Assembly (NCBI RefSeq): GCF_022919835.1
Contig: NZ_CP095074.1
Coordinates: 682,001-746,000, forward strand
Direction of reading: 5' to 3'
DNA from: Halobacillus shinanisalinarum
GTDB taxonomy: Bacteria; Bacillota; Bacilli; Bacillales; Halobacillaceae
DNA length: 64,000 bases
Under the pieces are notes generated by a model, which searched no databases, was not told the DNA's origin, and saw only the letters and a program-made list of their open reading frames with translations. Each line of letters begins with the position of its first letter. Within the stretch, counting starts at the first letter, position 1. This document shows positions 26,655 to 36,961 of this stretch, piece by piece. The position numbers and the translations under genes are program-made.

Positions 26655-27770
26655 TTAGCGCTCTTCAATTGGTTTATAGGTTTGACCTTTAGGGCCTACG
26701 TATTCTGCTCTTGGACGGATCAAACGATTATCCCCGTATTGCTCTAAAATGTGGGCAAGCCAGCCTGATACACGGCTTACTGCAAAGATTGGAGTAAAGA
26801 CATCATGATCGATTCCAAGACTGTGATAAACGGAAGCTGAGTAGAAATCTACGTTCGCTGGAAGTCCTTTGTTCTCTTTAATGTAATCTTCAATTTTAAT
26901 AGACATATCATAATACTTAGAATGTCCTGTAAGTTCTGTCAGCTCACGAGACATCTCGCGCAAGTGTTTTGCACGTGGATCTCCATTACGATATACACGG
27001 TGTCCCATACCCATGATCTTCTCTTTATTTTCGAGTCTCTTTTCAATGGCAGGAATAGCTTGCTCTACAGATCCAATCTCTGTAAGCATCTCCATGACGC
27101 GCTCATTCGCTCCACCATGAAGCGGGCCTTTTAGCGCACCAATTGCAGCCGTTACTCCAGAATAAACGTCTGACAGTGTAGCTACACAGACACGTGCTGT
27201 AAATGTGGAGGCATTAAGCTCATGGTCTGCATGAAGAACCAGCGCTTTATTGAATGCTTCGACTTCAATATCTTCAGGGTTTTTCCCGTTCATCATATAT
27301 AAGAAGTTCGCAGCAAAACTAAGTTCTTTTTTAGGTCCTACAGGCTCTTGCCCTTTACGGATACGGGCGAATGCAGTAACAACTGTAGGAATTTTAGCTT
27401 GAAGACGCAACGCTTTACGCTTATTGGCTTCTTCTTCCATTACATCTGATTCCGAGTCAAATAGTCCTAACATAGAGACAGCTGTTCTTAAAGCTGCCAT
27501 TGGATGTACAGTCGAAAGATCATACGATTTTAAGTGATCCACTACCTCTTTTGGTATGTCCATATTTGAAATAAGTTCGGATTTAAACTGATTTAACTCA
27601 TCTAGAGTTGGAAGCTTTTGGTTCCATAGTAAGTAAACCACTTCTTCAAAACTAGAGTTATTTGCTAAGTCATCGATATCATATCCAACATAGGTTAGCT
27701 TGTCATCGATAATCGAACTGATAGTTGATTCTGTAGCTGTAATTCCCTCTAAACCTTTTGTTGATGCCAT
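26655..27770 (-). CDS. citZ: Citrate synthase (CitZ type)
   Basis: Condenses acetyl-CoA and oxaloacetate to citrate at the entry of the TCA cycle. From the ATG at 27770 (MASTKGLEGITATEST, GGAGAGA upstream) it has 371 residues, the length of CitZ. Active-site motifs: LHADHELNASTF, GPLHGGANERVM (His of the HGG motif), GMGHRVYRNGDPRA and VDFYSASVYHSLGI (Asp). First gene of citZ-icd-mdh. A near-consensus cre and an inverted repeat lie upstream in the divergent region with ytvI, suggesting carbon-catabolite control. Confidence 0.96.
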   Translation of the reverse strand: MASTKGLEGITATESTISSIIDDKLTYVGYDIDDLANNSSFEEVVYLLWNQKLPTLDELNQFKSELISNMDIPKEVVDHLKSYDLSTVHPMAALRTAVSMLGLFDSESDVMEEEANKRKALRLQAKIPTVVTAFARIRKGQEPVGPKKELSFAANFLYMMNGKNPEDIEVEAFNKALVLHADHELNASTFTARVCVATLSDVYSGVTAAIGALKGPLHGGANERVMEMLTEIGSVEQAIPAIEKRLENKEKIMGMGHRVYRNGDPRAKHLREMSRELTELTGHSKYYDMSIKIEDYIKENKGLPANVDFYSASVYHSLGIDHDVFTPIFAVSRVSGWLAHILEQYGDNRLIRPRAEYVGPKGQTYKPIEER

Positions 27771-27902
27771 ACGATCTCTCCTTTTTAAAATATGCTCCAT
27801 TCTTTCTTCATCGGTAAGATAAACACTTGATCATCGACCTATAAATGGACCTGAATTTCATCCCCATGGCCAATTATAAAGTATTCAGAGAAGAATGTGA
27901 AT

Positions 27903-27916
27903 TGAAACCGTTTAAT
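27903..27916. promoter_or_regulatory. Candidate CcpA site (cre) between citZ and ytvI
   Basis: TGAAACCGTTTAAT matches the cre consensus TGWAANCGNTNWCA at all but the last two positions. It lies about 135 bases before citZ and 78 before ytvI. citZ is CcpA-repressed in B. subtilis. Confidence 0.5.
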
Positions 27917-27927
27917 TTGCGATATTT

Positions 27928-27946
27928 TATAGCAATCTCTGCTATA
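27928..27946. promoter_or_regulatory. Inverted repeat operator-like site between citZ and ytvI
   Basis: TATAGCA, 5-base spacer ATCTC, TGCTATA: a perfect 7-base dyad of a size used by LysR-type regulators. CcpC, a LysR-type regulator, controls citZ in B. subtilis, but this is not its usual ATAA-N7-TTAT, so the binder is unknown. Confidence 0.35.
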
Positions 27947-27993
27947 TAAAGGGCTGGATTTACTCTTTTTTTGTTGAAAGGAGGTACAAGCTT

Positions 27994-29105
27994 TTGAACA
28001 ATCGACACACACATCAGATTATCCGCTTCTTGCTAATTACTGCTGGTTCGTTTACGTGCATTTTTCTAGCTTTAAATATGTGGCGTTACTTGTATCCTTT
28101 CGTTTTTGCCTTTATCCTATCATGGACGTTACAACCATTTATTCACATTTTAGAAAAGCGAATGCAGTTACCAAGAGCTGCTTCCGTCTTTCTCCTGCTT
28201 ATTTCCGCTGCAACTTTTGTGGTCGGTCTTATTACCATTGTTGTTGCAGAAGTTATTAAACATATTCAACACTTAACCTCAGGTGGAGCAAAGCAATACT
28301 TTCACATCATTAACACCCTTCACGATCAGCTGATACAAATGATCCAGCCGCCGCTGAATTACATCGATCGTTGGTTTGGAATGATCGGTACTTCCTGGCA
28401 ACAGTCGATTTATCAATCGGCAGACATGATCCGTGAAAAATTAAGCACTGCCGGAATGGAAGCAATGAATACCATACTTCAATTCCTAACCGGCGGATTA
28501 ACTGGAATACCTGAATTCGCTATGACTTTAATCGTAGGAATCCTTTCTACCTTTTTCTTAAGTAAAGACTGGGAAAAGATTCATTCCTTTCTTACAAGAA
28601 AAACGAACAAATCCCTGCAACATCATATTTCTGCTATTTTTTCAGACTTCAGAAAAACAGTAGCCAGCCTGATTAGAGCACAAATCATCTTGATGAGCAT
28701 ATCGGTAGTAATGATTTATGTCGGGCTTGTTGTGTTAAAGGTCCCTAATGCCCTAACAATTGCTCTAATTTCAGGGGCTGTAGATTTTATACCTTATATA
28801 GGTACAGGGATTATTTTCATACCGTGGATGATCTATCAGTTTGTAAACGGTCAGTTTGATATGACGATTGGATTAGCTATTCTCTATATGATCATCATTA
28901 TTACAAGGCAATTGTTGGAACCTAAAATTTTAGCTTCACATTTTGGTATTCATCCTCTTATCCTGCTAATTGGATTATTCGCAGGCTTCCAATTATGGGG
29001 ATGTATGCGGTTATAATCAGTCCAATCGTTATTGCCTTTATCAAAACACTCCACACGACTGGTGTTACTATACAAGCCTGGAAATTTATTAAAGATGGTC
29101 AATAA
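27994..29105 (+). pseudogene. ytvI: ytvI (AI-2E-family sporulation membrane protein), one-base deletion near the 3' end
   Basis: Integral membrane protein of the AI-2E/PerM family, called YtvI in Bacillus and linked to sporulation. Start TTG at 27994 behind GAAAGGAGG. The frame encodes N-terminal membrane helices, a cytosolic middle part and the family end region (SGAVDFIPYIGTGIIFIPW, LLEPKILASHFGIHPLILLIGLFAGFQLWG). It then hits a stop at 29014-29016. One extra G in the G4 run 28997-29000 lets the frame continue as MYAVIISPIVIAFIKTLH and on to a stop at 29103-29105. This gives 370 residues, the normal family length. So the C-terminal helix is lost unless the run is misread. Confidence 0.88.
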
Positions 29106-29141
29106 AAGGCTGTTCTCCATGTACTTAAAGGACAGTCTTTA
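29106..29141. terminator. Bidirectional terminator between ytvI and fxsA
   Basis: AAAGGCTGTTC, loop, GGACAGTCTTT; stem with one mismatch between the convergent genes. Confidence 0.7.
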
Positions 29142-29144
29142 CGC

Positions 29145-29537
29145 TTACCTGCGATAAATGGTAATTGTGTTACGATCCATCATTTTCATTATAATTTTAC
29201 GTAGGAGTGCTTTGATCGGTGGTCTAGTGACCGGCAATAACAAAAGGAAACCAGCCGTATCACTAATAAAACCTGGTGTAAGTAATAACGTACCTCCGAC
29301 CAAGATACAAGCCCCATCTAATAAAGTCTCTCCCGGTGCATAACCATCTCCCATCGAGGATTGAACTTTGCGAATCGTTTCTAAACCTTGCTGCTTGGCT
29401 AACCAAGCTCCTATTACCCCAGTTGTTATTATTAATAGAATAACCCACCACGGTCCAATAATTTGACCAGCCCAGATAAAAAGTGCAATTTCTAATGCTG
29501 GTACAATAATAATTAAAAGAAATAACCAGCGGAACAT
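29145..29537 (-). CDS. fxsA: FxsA-family membrane protein
   Basis: Small inner-membrane protein of the FxsA family (YtzA in Bacillus). In E. coli FxsA relieves F-exclusion of phage T7 when over-produced; its normal role is unknown. The 130 residues contain three to four hydrophobic segments: FLLIIIVPALEIALFIWAG, WWVILLIITTGVIGAWLA and a region around ILVGGTLLLTPGFISDTAGFLL, which holds the conserved LTPGFISD motif. A short basic tail ends the chain. Placed after pyk as in B. subtilis. Confidence 0.88.
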   Translation of the reverse strand: MFRWLFLLIIIVPALEIALFIWAGQIIGPWWVILLIITTGVIGAWLAKQQGLETIRKVQSSMGDGYAPGETLLDGACILVGGTLLLTPGFISDTAGFLLLLPVTRPPIKALLRKIIMKMMDRNTITIYRR

Positions 29538-29592
29538 AAGATCGTCCTTTCCATCTCTTTTCTTTTATTATATGACAGTCTCAGAAAGATAC

Positions 29593-29624
29593 CAAAAAAA
29601 AGGCAGAGTTTCTAACGACTCCAC
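29593..29624 (-). terminator. Terminator of pyk
   Basis: GGTGGAGT, loop, ACTCTGCC, then seven T on the minus strand. Confidence 0.78.
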
Positions 29625-29633
29625 CCACCATTC

Positions 29634-31397
29634 TTACAGAACACTCGCATGCCCTTCATAAATATCTCCACGTGTGCTATCGATTGTTATATCTGATCCA
29701 TCTTTAATCTTAATTAAGGCATCTTCCACACCTACAATAACAGGAATCCCGAGGCTTAACCCTACAACGGCTGCATGTGATGTAAGTCCGCCTTCCTGTG
29801 TGATCAGTCCAGCAGCCTTTTCAATAGCTGGCATCATATCACGATCCGTACCTTGTGTGACAAGAATATCGCCATCTTCAACACGATTGATGGCATCTTT
29901 TGCATCTTTGGCTATGATGACACGTCCATAAGAACTTTTACGTCCGATACCCTGACCTTTTAGTAACACATCGCCAATTACATGCACCTTCATCAAATTG
30001 GTTGTGCCGCTCTCACCAACAGGAACACCAGCTGTAATAACAACACGGTCACCGCGAGAGACAACACCCGATGCTAAACCTCGATCTACAGCTACGTCAA
30101 GCATATCATCTGTAGAATAAGCGTGAGGTCCCATAACAGCATATACACCCCATACGAGTGATAATTTGCGGTTGACGCGTTCACTTGAAGTAATGGCCAC
30201 AATTGGGGCGAAAGGGCGATACTTGGAAATCATTCGTGCCGTATGACCACTTTCCGTCGGTGTAACCACTGCATTTACTGCAAGGTTAATCGCTGTATGT
30301 GTAACTGATTGACTGATTGCGTCAGTAATGGTCATATCGCTGTGTCTTGAGCGCTCGTTTAAGATCGCTTTATAATTTAATCCTGTTTCAGTTTTCTCTG
30401 CAATGTTATGCATGGTTTGAACTGCCTCTACAGGATAATCACCAGCAGCCGTTTCTCCTGAAAGCATGATCGCATCTGTACCGTCAAAAATCGCATTCGC
30501 AACATCTGAGGCCTCCGCCCGTGTTGGACGAGGGTTACGCTGCATGGAATCCAGCATTTGAGTTGCAGTAATAACCGGCTTGCCTGCTTTATTACATTTG
30601 CGAATCAGCTCCTTTTGCACGAGAGGAACATCCTCAGCAGGAATTTCTACACCAAGGTCTCCGCGAGCAACCATGACTCCGTCACTAACCTCAAGAATCT
30701 CATCGATGTTATCGACACCTTCCTGGTTTTCAATCTTTGGAATGATTTGAATATGTGTCGCATCATGTTTTTCTAGCAGTTCTCTAATTTCAAGAACATC
30801 TGAGGCCCGACGTACGAAAGATGCGGCAATAAAATCGACATCCTGCTCGATTCCAAATTCAATATCCTTCGCATCCTTTTCTGTAATACCTGGGAGGTTA
30901 ACGCTGACATTCGGAACGTTAACGCCCTTTTTGTTTTTTAACAGTCCATTATTTAGCACGGTCGTTTTAATTTCACTTTTTTCTTGCAAAATCTCTTCAA
31001 CTAAAAGTTCGACAAGCCCATCATCAAGAAGTATTTTTGAACCTGGATGGACATCGTTAATTAAACCTGGGTAGGTAACAGAAAAACGTTCAGCATCGCC
31101 TTCGATCTCTTCCATAGTCACATAGACCGTAGCACCTTTTTCTAAATACGCCTCACCGTCTTTAAGTGAGCCCGTACGAATTTCAGGTCCTTTCGTATCT
31201 AATAGAATTGCTACTGTTTTATCCGTTGACGCAGCAGCCTGACGAATATTCTTAATTCTTGCACCATGCTCTTCAAAATCACCGTGTGAGAAATTTAAAC
31301 GGGTGACGTTCATTCCCGCTTCAATAAGATTTGTCAGCATTTCAGTGGACTCAGATGCTGGTCCAATTGTACTTACTATCTTTGTTTTTCTAATCAT
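29634..31397 (-). CDS. pyk: Pyruvate kinase
   Basis: Last step of glycolysis: phosphoenolpyruvate plus ADP to pyruvate plus ATP. The catalytic barrel opens with [13 protein letters not shown] and has [15 protein letters not shown], the signature Lys region, and [14 protein letters not shown]. The regulatory C-domain follows. Residues about 480-587 form the extra PEP-utiliser-like domain typical of Bacillus Pyk ([20 protein letters not shown]). The 587 residues match that long type. Lies 36 bases downstream of pfkA; the two glycolytic genes form one operon, as in B. subtilis. Confidence 0.97.
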   Translation of the reverse strand: MIRKTKIVSTIGPASESTEMLTNLIEAGMNVTRLNFSHGDFEEHGARIKNIRQAAASTDKTVAILLDTKGPEIRTGSLKDGEAYLEKGATVYVTMEEIEGDAERFSVTYPGLINDVHPGSKILLDDGLVELLVEEILQEKSEIKTTVLNNGLLKNKKGVNVPNVSVNLPGITEKDAKDIEFGIEQDVDFIAASFVRRASDVLEIRELLEKHDATHIQIIPKIENQEGVDNIDEILEVSDGVMVARGDLGVEIPAEDVPLVQKELIRKCNKAGKPVITATQMLDSMQRNPRPTRAEASDVANAIFDGTDAIMLSGETAAGDYPVEAVQTMHNIAEKTETGLNYKAILNERSRHSDMTITDAISQSVTHTAINLAVNAVVTPTESGHTARMISKYRPFAPIVAITSSERVNRKLSLVWGVYAVMGPHAYSTDDMLDVAVDRGLASGVVSRGDRVVITAGVPVGESGTTNLMKVHVIGDVLLKGQGIGRKSSYGRVIIAKDAKDAINRVEDGDILVTQGTDRDMMPAIEKAAGLITQEGGLTSHAAVVGLSLGIPVIVGVEDALIKIKDGSDITIDSTRGDIYEGHASVL

Positions 31398-31433
31398 CTT
31401 ATTTCCTCCTCAAAGCTTCTCTGTACGTAAGTT

Positions 31434-32435
<1,002 letters not shown>

Positions 32436-32530
32436 TCAAGTTGAATGTCTCCCCTTATTTATACACAGATAATTAAGGGAAATACAGTATGTCACGAGAA
32501 TGACAGCGTTACCATCCTGTAAAGATGACA

Positions 32531-32560
32531 AAAGTCGCACTTGGATGTTGTGCGACTCCC
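32531..32560 (-). terminator. Terminator of accDA
   Basis: GAGTCGCAC, loop AACATCCAA, GTGCGACTTTTG on the minus strand; separates accDA from pfkA. Confidence 0.82.
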
Positions 32561-32594
32561 CTCAGGTTATTACGTTTCAATTTTTACGATACCA

Positions 32595-33557
32595 TTATAT
32601 ATCAAGATATGTGTAATCACCAATTTTTTTATATTTATTAAAACGCTCTTCCAATAAATCTTCCTGTTTTTTTTGCTTAAGATCTGCTAACGAGGTTCTT
32701 AACAGTTGTTTTATCTCTTTAGCTTGTCTCTCAATATCACGGTGTGCGCCCCCGCGTATTTCTGGAATCACTTCATCGACAACTTGGAGGGATTTTAAAT
32801 CCTGCGCAGTAATCTTCATTGTTTCAGCAGCTTGCTGGGCAAGATTCGAGTCCTTCCATAGTAACGCGGCTGCACCTTCAGGGGATATGACCGAATAGGT
32901 AGAGTTTTCCAACATAAAGATGCGATCAGCAATTCCAAGACCTAACGCTCCACCACTTCCCCCTTCCCCGATGACCACGCAAAGGATAGGAACAGTCAAT
33001 CCCGACATTTCCAATAGGTTCCTGGCGATCGCTTCACTCTGACCACGTTCCTCTGCCGCACGACCAGGATAAGCACCCTTTGTATCAATAAATGTAATAA
33101 TCGGGCGATGAAATTTTTCAGCCTGCTTCATTAAACGTAAAGCTTTCCGATACCCTTCTGGATGGGGCATCCCAAAGTTGCGTCTAATATTTTCTTTCGT
33201 ATCTTTTCCACGTTGGTGGCCAATCACCGTTATAGGACGATCATCTAATTTAGCGATACCTGAGACGATGGCTTCATCATCTCCGTACAATCGATCGCCA
33301 TGGAGTTCTAGAAAACCTGTAAATATATGATCAATGTAATCAAGGGTAGTCGGCCGCTCAGGGTGTCTGGCCATCTGTACGCGATCCCATGGTTTCATGC
33401 GATCATATACATCTTTCTCAAGCTTTTCTAATCGATTTTCTAGCGTGACAATTTCTTCACTCAGATCCATTTCGCTTTCTTCGGTTAGCCGTTTTAATTC
33501 TGCAATTTTTTCCCGTAGTTCGATAACGGGCTTTTCAAATTCTAATACATGCTTCAT
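32595..33557 (-). CDS. accA: Acetyl-CoA carboxylase carboxyltransferase subunit alpha
   Basis: With AccD forms the carboxyltransferase that moves CO2 from biotin to acetyl-CoA, giving malonyl-CoA for fatty-acid synthesis. N-terminal coiled region ([17 protein letters not shown]), then the crotonase-like core with [32 protein letters not shown] region, [10 protein letters not shown], and [15 protein letters not shown] (oxyanion-hole glycines). 320 residues, normal. The ATG overlaps the accD stop by four bases (ATGA), so the two subunits are translationally coupled. Confidence 0.97.
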   Translation of the reverse strand: MKHVLEFEKPVIELREKIAELKRLTEESEMDLSEEIVTLENRLEKLEKDVYDRMKPWDRVQMARHPERPTTLDYIDHIFTGFLELHGDRLYGDDEAIVSGIAKLDDRPITVIGHQRGKDTKENIRRNFGMPHPEGYRKALRLMKQAEKFHRPIITFIDTKGAYPGRAAEERGQSEAIARNLLEMSGLTVPILCVVIGEGGSGGALGLGIADRIFMLENSTYSVISPEGAAALLWKDSNLAQQAAETMKITAQDLKSLQVVDEVIPEIRGGAHRDIERQAKEIKQLLRTSLADLKQKKQEDLLEERFNKYKKIGDYTYLDI

Positions 33558-34414
33558 ACAGTGTCGCCTCCCGTCTGATGAAGGTCAAGTATCGTAGTCA
33601 ATGTATCTTTCATGTCATGACGATGGACGACACGATCCAACTGACCATGCTCGAGCAAAAATTCTGCTGTTTGGAAATCATCAGGTAGTTTTTCCCGTAT
33701 CGTTTGTTCAATAATTCTTCGACCAGCAAAACCAATCAATGCCCCAGGCTCTGCAAAGTTATAATCCCCTAGAGAAGCAAAACTTGCCGACACCCCTCCA
33801 GTTGTCGGATGTGTCATCACAGAAATAAACAACCCACCTTGTTGATGGAGACGTTGTAAGGCAATTGATGTTTTTCCCATTTGCATTAAGCTGAGCACAC
33901 CTTCTTGCATACGTGCCCCGCCGGAAGCTGTAAAAATAAGAAAAGGGATCTTCTCTTTCCTAGCCTGTTCGATCGCATTGGTGATTTTCTCACCAACAAC
34001 AGAACCCATGCTTCCCATACGAAAGCGGGAATCCATTACAGCAACTGCTGTGTTCAGACCATTAAGACTGGCTTTTCCAGTAACTACAGCTTCATTCAGA
34101 TCAGATTTCTTTCGATCCTTCTCTAGCTTTTCTTCATAATCTGGAAAATTCAATGGGTTGTTCGAAATCATATATTTGTCCCATTCTTCAAAGGATTGCT
34201 CATCAAATAAATGCTCTATTCTTTCAAAAGCATTTATTTGATGATGGTGATCACAATGAGGACAGACATTGATGTTTCTTATTAATTCTTTTCTATAAAA
34301 GATCTTTTGACAACTTGGACACTTTTGCATCAGACCTTCAGGTACATCCTGCTTTGCTTCCTGACTAGGAATGGACGCATACCTTTTCTTCTTGCTGAAA
34401 AAATCTCTAAGCAA
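33554..34414 (-). CDS. accD: Acetyl-CoA carboxylase carboxyltransferase subunit beta
   Basis: Beta subunit of the carboxyltransferase. Zinc ribbon near residues 30-55 (CPSCQK ... CPHCDHH), then the crotonase-like core with [24 protein letters not shown] and [16 protein letters not shown] set the start at TTG 34412-34414, as GGAGG stands seven bases upstream and the result (286 residues) fits the family; a frame to 34444 is unsupported. First gene of accDA. A copy of the intergenic hairpin repeat lies directly upstream. Confidence 0.96.
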   Translation of the reverse strand: MLRDFFSKKKRYASIPSQEAKQDVPEGLMQKCPSCQKIFYRKELIRNINVCPHCDHHHQINAFERIEHLFDEQSFEEWDKYMISNNPLNFPDYEEKLEKDRKKSDLNEAVVTGKASLNGLNTAVAVMDSRFRMGSMGSVVGEKITNAIEQARKEKIPFLIFTASGGARMQEGVLSLMQMGKTSIALQRLHQQGGLFISVMTHPTTGGVSASFASLGDYNFAEPGALIGFAGRRIIEQTIREKLPDDFQTAEFLLEHGQLDRVVHRHDMKDTLTTILDLHQTGGDTV

Positions 34415-34433
34415 GGTGATTCCTCCTTTATAA

Positions 34434-34550
34434 GAAAAGCGCAAGCGCTTTGATAGAGCAGAGCGGTATCATTTACACGCTATATCTCCGCAGAGGCGAT
34501 GGCTAGTCTTGTGTATCTAGACTGCTTGCGTTAGACACCAAAGCGCAAAG
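34434..34550. repeat. Single copy of the approximately 120-base hairpin repeat
   Basis: Starts GAAAAGCGCAAGCGC and ends near GTTAGACACCAAAGCGC, resembling the family at 13525 and 44379 in its borders and in the internal CTCCGCAGAGGCGA arm. It lies between the GntR gene and accD. Confidence 0.55.
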
Positions 34551-34648
34551 TTTATTACTTGCTTGCTTATTTTACACTTTCTATTGTTACTATACATTAA
34601 AGCAGCAAGATAATGTCGCTGAATATGTCGATATGTTTTCGACAAGGA

Positions 34649-35251
34649 TTATTCAAAGTCAAATAAAGCTAATAGTTGCTCAGGAGAGCCGTTTCCGACG
34701 ATTGCTTCCATCTGTTTATACCAGTCGTCCTGATAAGTGATGTCGTGGGCCGTATGTGTAAACCCTACGATAAACTGCCACATCGATAAAAGGAGCGGAT
34801 GATTACATTGTTCAAACAAATAACAAAATAGGCGCTGATGCCTATCACAAGAATGCTCTCCCTGTAATATTTCCGACATACAGGCCAATTGATCGTTTGA
34901 TAACCGTCCAACAGATAGAAGCAGTACTTCTTTTTCCAACATCTGCTTCGCCGTTAACAACTCTTCTCGAGTCCTCGACTCATTTAATAAGAATTTTGAT
35001 AATAACTCTACCATATGATAAGGGCGATATGCTCTCATAAAGGTCCCTTCCCCGCGCCGGGTTTCAATCAACCCTAACAATTCCATCGCTCGTAACGCTT
35101 CACGAATGGAGGATCTTCCTACCTTAAGGCGTTCGCTCAACTCTCGTTCAGAAGGTAGTTTATCACCCGGAGTCAACTTATTCGCCTCAATATAGAACTT
35201 GATTTGCTCCAAAACCCCTTCATACACTTTTTCATTCAAAGATCGGGACAC
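34649..35251 (-). CDS. GntR-family (FadR/FCD-type) transcriptional regulator
   Basis: DNA-binding regulator with an N-terminal GntR winged helix (about 8-72: LTPGDKLPSERELSERLKVGRSSIREALRAMELLGLIETRRGEGTF region). A helical FCD-like ligand domain of about 120 residues follows, shorter than usual, with the helical blocks EQCNHPLLLSMWQFIVGF. Located between ytsJ (malic enzyme) and accD. A perfect FadR-type operator, GTGGTCTGACCAC, lies in front of ytsJ, so the likely target is malate or C4 metabolism. The ligand is unknown. Not present at this place in B. subtilis. Confidence 0.85.
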   Translation of the reverse strand: MSRSLNEKVYEGVLEQIKFYIEANKLTPGDKLPSERELSERLKVGRSSIREALRAMELLGLIETRRGEGTFMRAYRPYHMVELLSKFLLNESRTREELLTAKQMLEKEVLLLSVGRLSNDQLACMSEILQGEHSCDRHQRLFCYLFEQCNHPLLLSMWQFIVGFTHTAHDITYQDDWYKQMEAIVGNGSPEQLLALFDFE

Positions 35252-35302
35252 GAGTCAAGCACCCTCCTTCACACGCAAGTATATGTAAGAAGAAAAGCCT
35301 TA

Positions 35303-35460
35303 TAGAGATTGTCCAAAAAGTCTCTGAATAAATGAAGGGGGATCTATTGGCTAGTTTGTTTTTCCGCTACTCACGTATCCCATTAAGCATACGTTCTTTT
35401 GCTCAAAACAAAACGCCTCACACCTTCAAGTTCGGTAACTTTTGAACACACACTAACAGG
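35303..35460. repeat. Diverged copy of a MITE-like element (GTTCAAAAAGT ends)
   Basis: Begins GATTGTCCAAAAAGTCTCTGAA and ends AACTTTTGAACACACACT. The ends are inverted and match the copies at 42709 and 50026. The interior is shorter and diverged (CCGCTACTCACGTA instead of CCGGTCCTCACGTA). Confidence 0.65.
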
Positions 35461-35474
35461 CTTTTCTCGTGAAA

Positions 35475-36719
35475 TCATGATCCATCTTCATCAATGAGGG
35501 TAAGTTGTCTTGTTTTTTCCGCTACTTCTTCTGGATCAACGTGATGTCTGGCAACACCTGATTCCATAGCAGCTCGAGCCACACTAGCTGCCACTGCTGG
35601 TGCTACTCTTGGGTCAAAGGGAGCAGGGATAACATAATCCTCATTAAGTTCCTCATCACTTACTAGTGAGGCAATCGCTTCAACTGCAGCAATCTTCATT
35701 TTTTCATTAATTCGTGTAGCGCGAACGTCAAGTGCTCCTCGAAAAATCCCTGGAAAGGCTAACACATTATTCACCTGGTTTGGAAAATCAGAACGACCTG
35801 TTCCTATTACACGTGCACCTGATTCTTTTGCATCCTCCGGCATAATCTCCGGCTCAGGGTTTGCCATCGCAAAAATAATGGAGTCTTCATTCATTTTAGA
35901 AACCATTTCTTTTGAGAGCAATCCACCAACTGAAACGCCAATAAATACATCAGCGCCTTCCATGATTTCTTCTAAGCTGCCGCTCACTTTATCTTTATTC
36001 GTTATTTTTGCCACTTCATCTTTTACGTCATTCATACCATTTGGGCGGCCTTCATAAATCGCACCTTTGGAATCACACATAATAATGTCGCGTACTCCGA
36101 AATGATAAAGAAGCTTAATGATCGCAATGCCGGCGGCTCCCGCACCATTAGCCACCACTTTAATGTCAGAGAAGGATTTTCCTGTAATTTTCAACGAATT
36201 AACCAACCCAGCCACAGTTACAATTGCTGTTCCATGCTGGTCATCATGAAAGATAGGGATATTCGTTTCTTTTTTTAACCGTTCTTCAATAATAAAACAG
36301 TTAGGTGCTGCAATATCTTCTAAGTTTACACCACCAAAAGTGGGCTCCATTAGTTTAACTGTTTGTACAATCTGGTCTACATCTCCTGTGTTTAAGCAAA
36401 TAGGGAACGCGTCTACCCCGGCAAAGCTTTTAAATAAAGCAGCTTTACCTTCCATCACTGGAAGGGATGCCTCTGGTCCGATATTGCCTAAACCTAGTAC
36501 TGCCGAGCCATCACTTACAACAGCAACCATGTTTCCTTTCATCGTATAATCATATACTGACTCTTTATGATCATAAATTTCTTTACAAGGTTCAGCAACC
36601 CCTGGTGAATACGCAAGACTTAAATCCCTCGCGTTCCTAATAGGGATCTTTGAGTTAGTTTCTAATTTACCTTTGTTAGCTCGGTGAATATGCAATGCTT
36701 CATCACGTAAGTTTGACAC
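35475..36719 (-). CDS. ytsJ: NADP-type malic enzyme
   Basis: Oxidative decarboxylation of malate to pyruvate; YtsJ is the main NADP-linked malic enzyme of B. subtilis and balances NADPH. The 414 residues show SLAYSPGVAEPCKEI with the catalytic Tyr, NMVAVVSDGSAVLGLGNIG, VNLEDIAAPNCFIIEE (metal acids), FHDDQHGTAIVTVAGL, and a Rossmann loop VANGAGAAGIAI. Start is GTG at 36717-36719 with GGAG nine bases upstream. A GntR-type operator lies 44-56 bases before the start. Short compared with multidomain malic enzymes, as expected for this type. Confidence 0.93.
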   Translation of the reverse strand: MSNLRDEALHIHRANKGKLETNSKIPIRNARDLSLAYSPGVAEPCKEIYDHKESVYDYTMKGNMVAVVSDGSAVLGLGNIGPEASLPVMEGKAALFKSFAGVDAFPICLNTGDVDQIVQTVKLMEPTFGGVNLEDIAAPNCFIIEERLKKETNIPIFHDDQHGTAIVTVAGLVNSLKITGKSFSDIKVVANGAGAAGIAIIKLLYHFGVRDIIMCDSKGAIYEGRPNGMNDVKDEVAKITNKDKVSGSLEEIMEGADVFIGVSVGGLLSKEMVSKMNEDSIIFAMANPEPEIMPEDAKESGARVIGTGRSDFPNQVNNVLAFPGIFRGALDVRATRINEKMKIAAVEAIASLVSDEELNEDYVIPAPFDPRVAPAVAASVARAAMESGVARHHVDPEEVAEKTRQLTLIDEDGS

Positions 36720-36762
36720 GAGTACACGCTCCTTTAAAACAGATAGAATTAAGCCGAATATG

Positions 36763-36775
36763 GTGGTCTGACCAC
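36763..36775. promoter_or_regulatory. FadR/GntR-type operator in front of ytsJ
   Basis: GTGGTCTGACCAC is a perfect palindrome with the TGGTNNNACCA core of FCD-type GntR regulators, flanked by AATAT and TATTAA. It sits where the ytsJ promoter must be, with a GntR regulator encoded just downstream of ytsJ. Confidence 0.65.
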
Positions 36776-36873
36776 TATTAACCTCTCCATTATAACAGAT
36801 GGATTTACGCTGTAAAGAATATAAACAAAAGCAGAAGCACCTTTAAAAGGCACAATTAAGGAAGTAAAATTGG

Positions 36874-36958
36874 TAAAAAAGGTCGGGACAACATGAACGG
36901 CCTTATGTCCTTCGTAGGAAAACGAACGGCTAGCTTTTCCTTGCTTAGCCAGCCGTAC
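36874..36958 (-). terminator. Two tandem terminators after dnaE
   Basis: Minus strand: ACGGCT ... AGCCGT (about 36927-36957), then GGACATAAGGCCGTTCATGTTGTCC followed within a few bases by TTTTTT (about 36873-36912). Both lie downstream of the dnaE stop. Confidence 0.65.
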
Positions 36959-36961
36959 AGA

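Noticed and set aside
27994..29105. AI-2 exporter role for the gene next to citZ
   Set aside because: Family name only; position and length fit sporulation protein YtvI.
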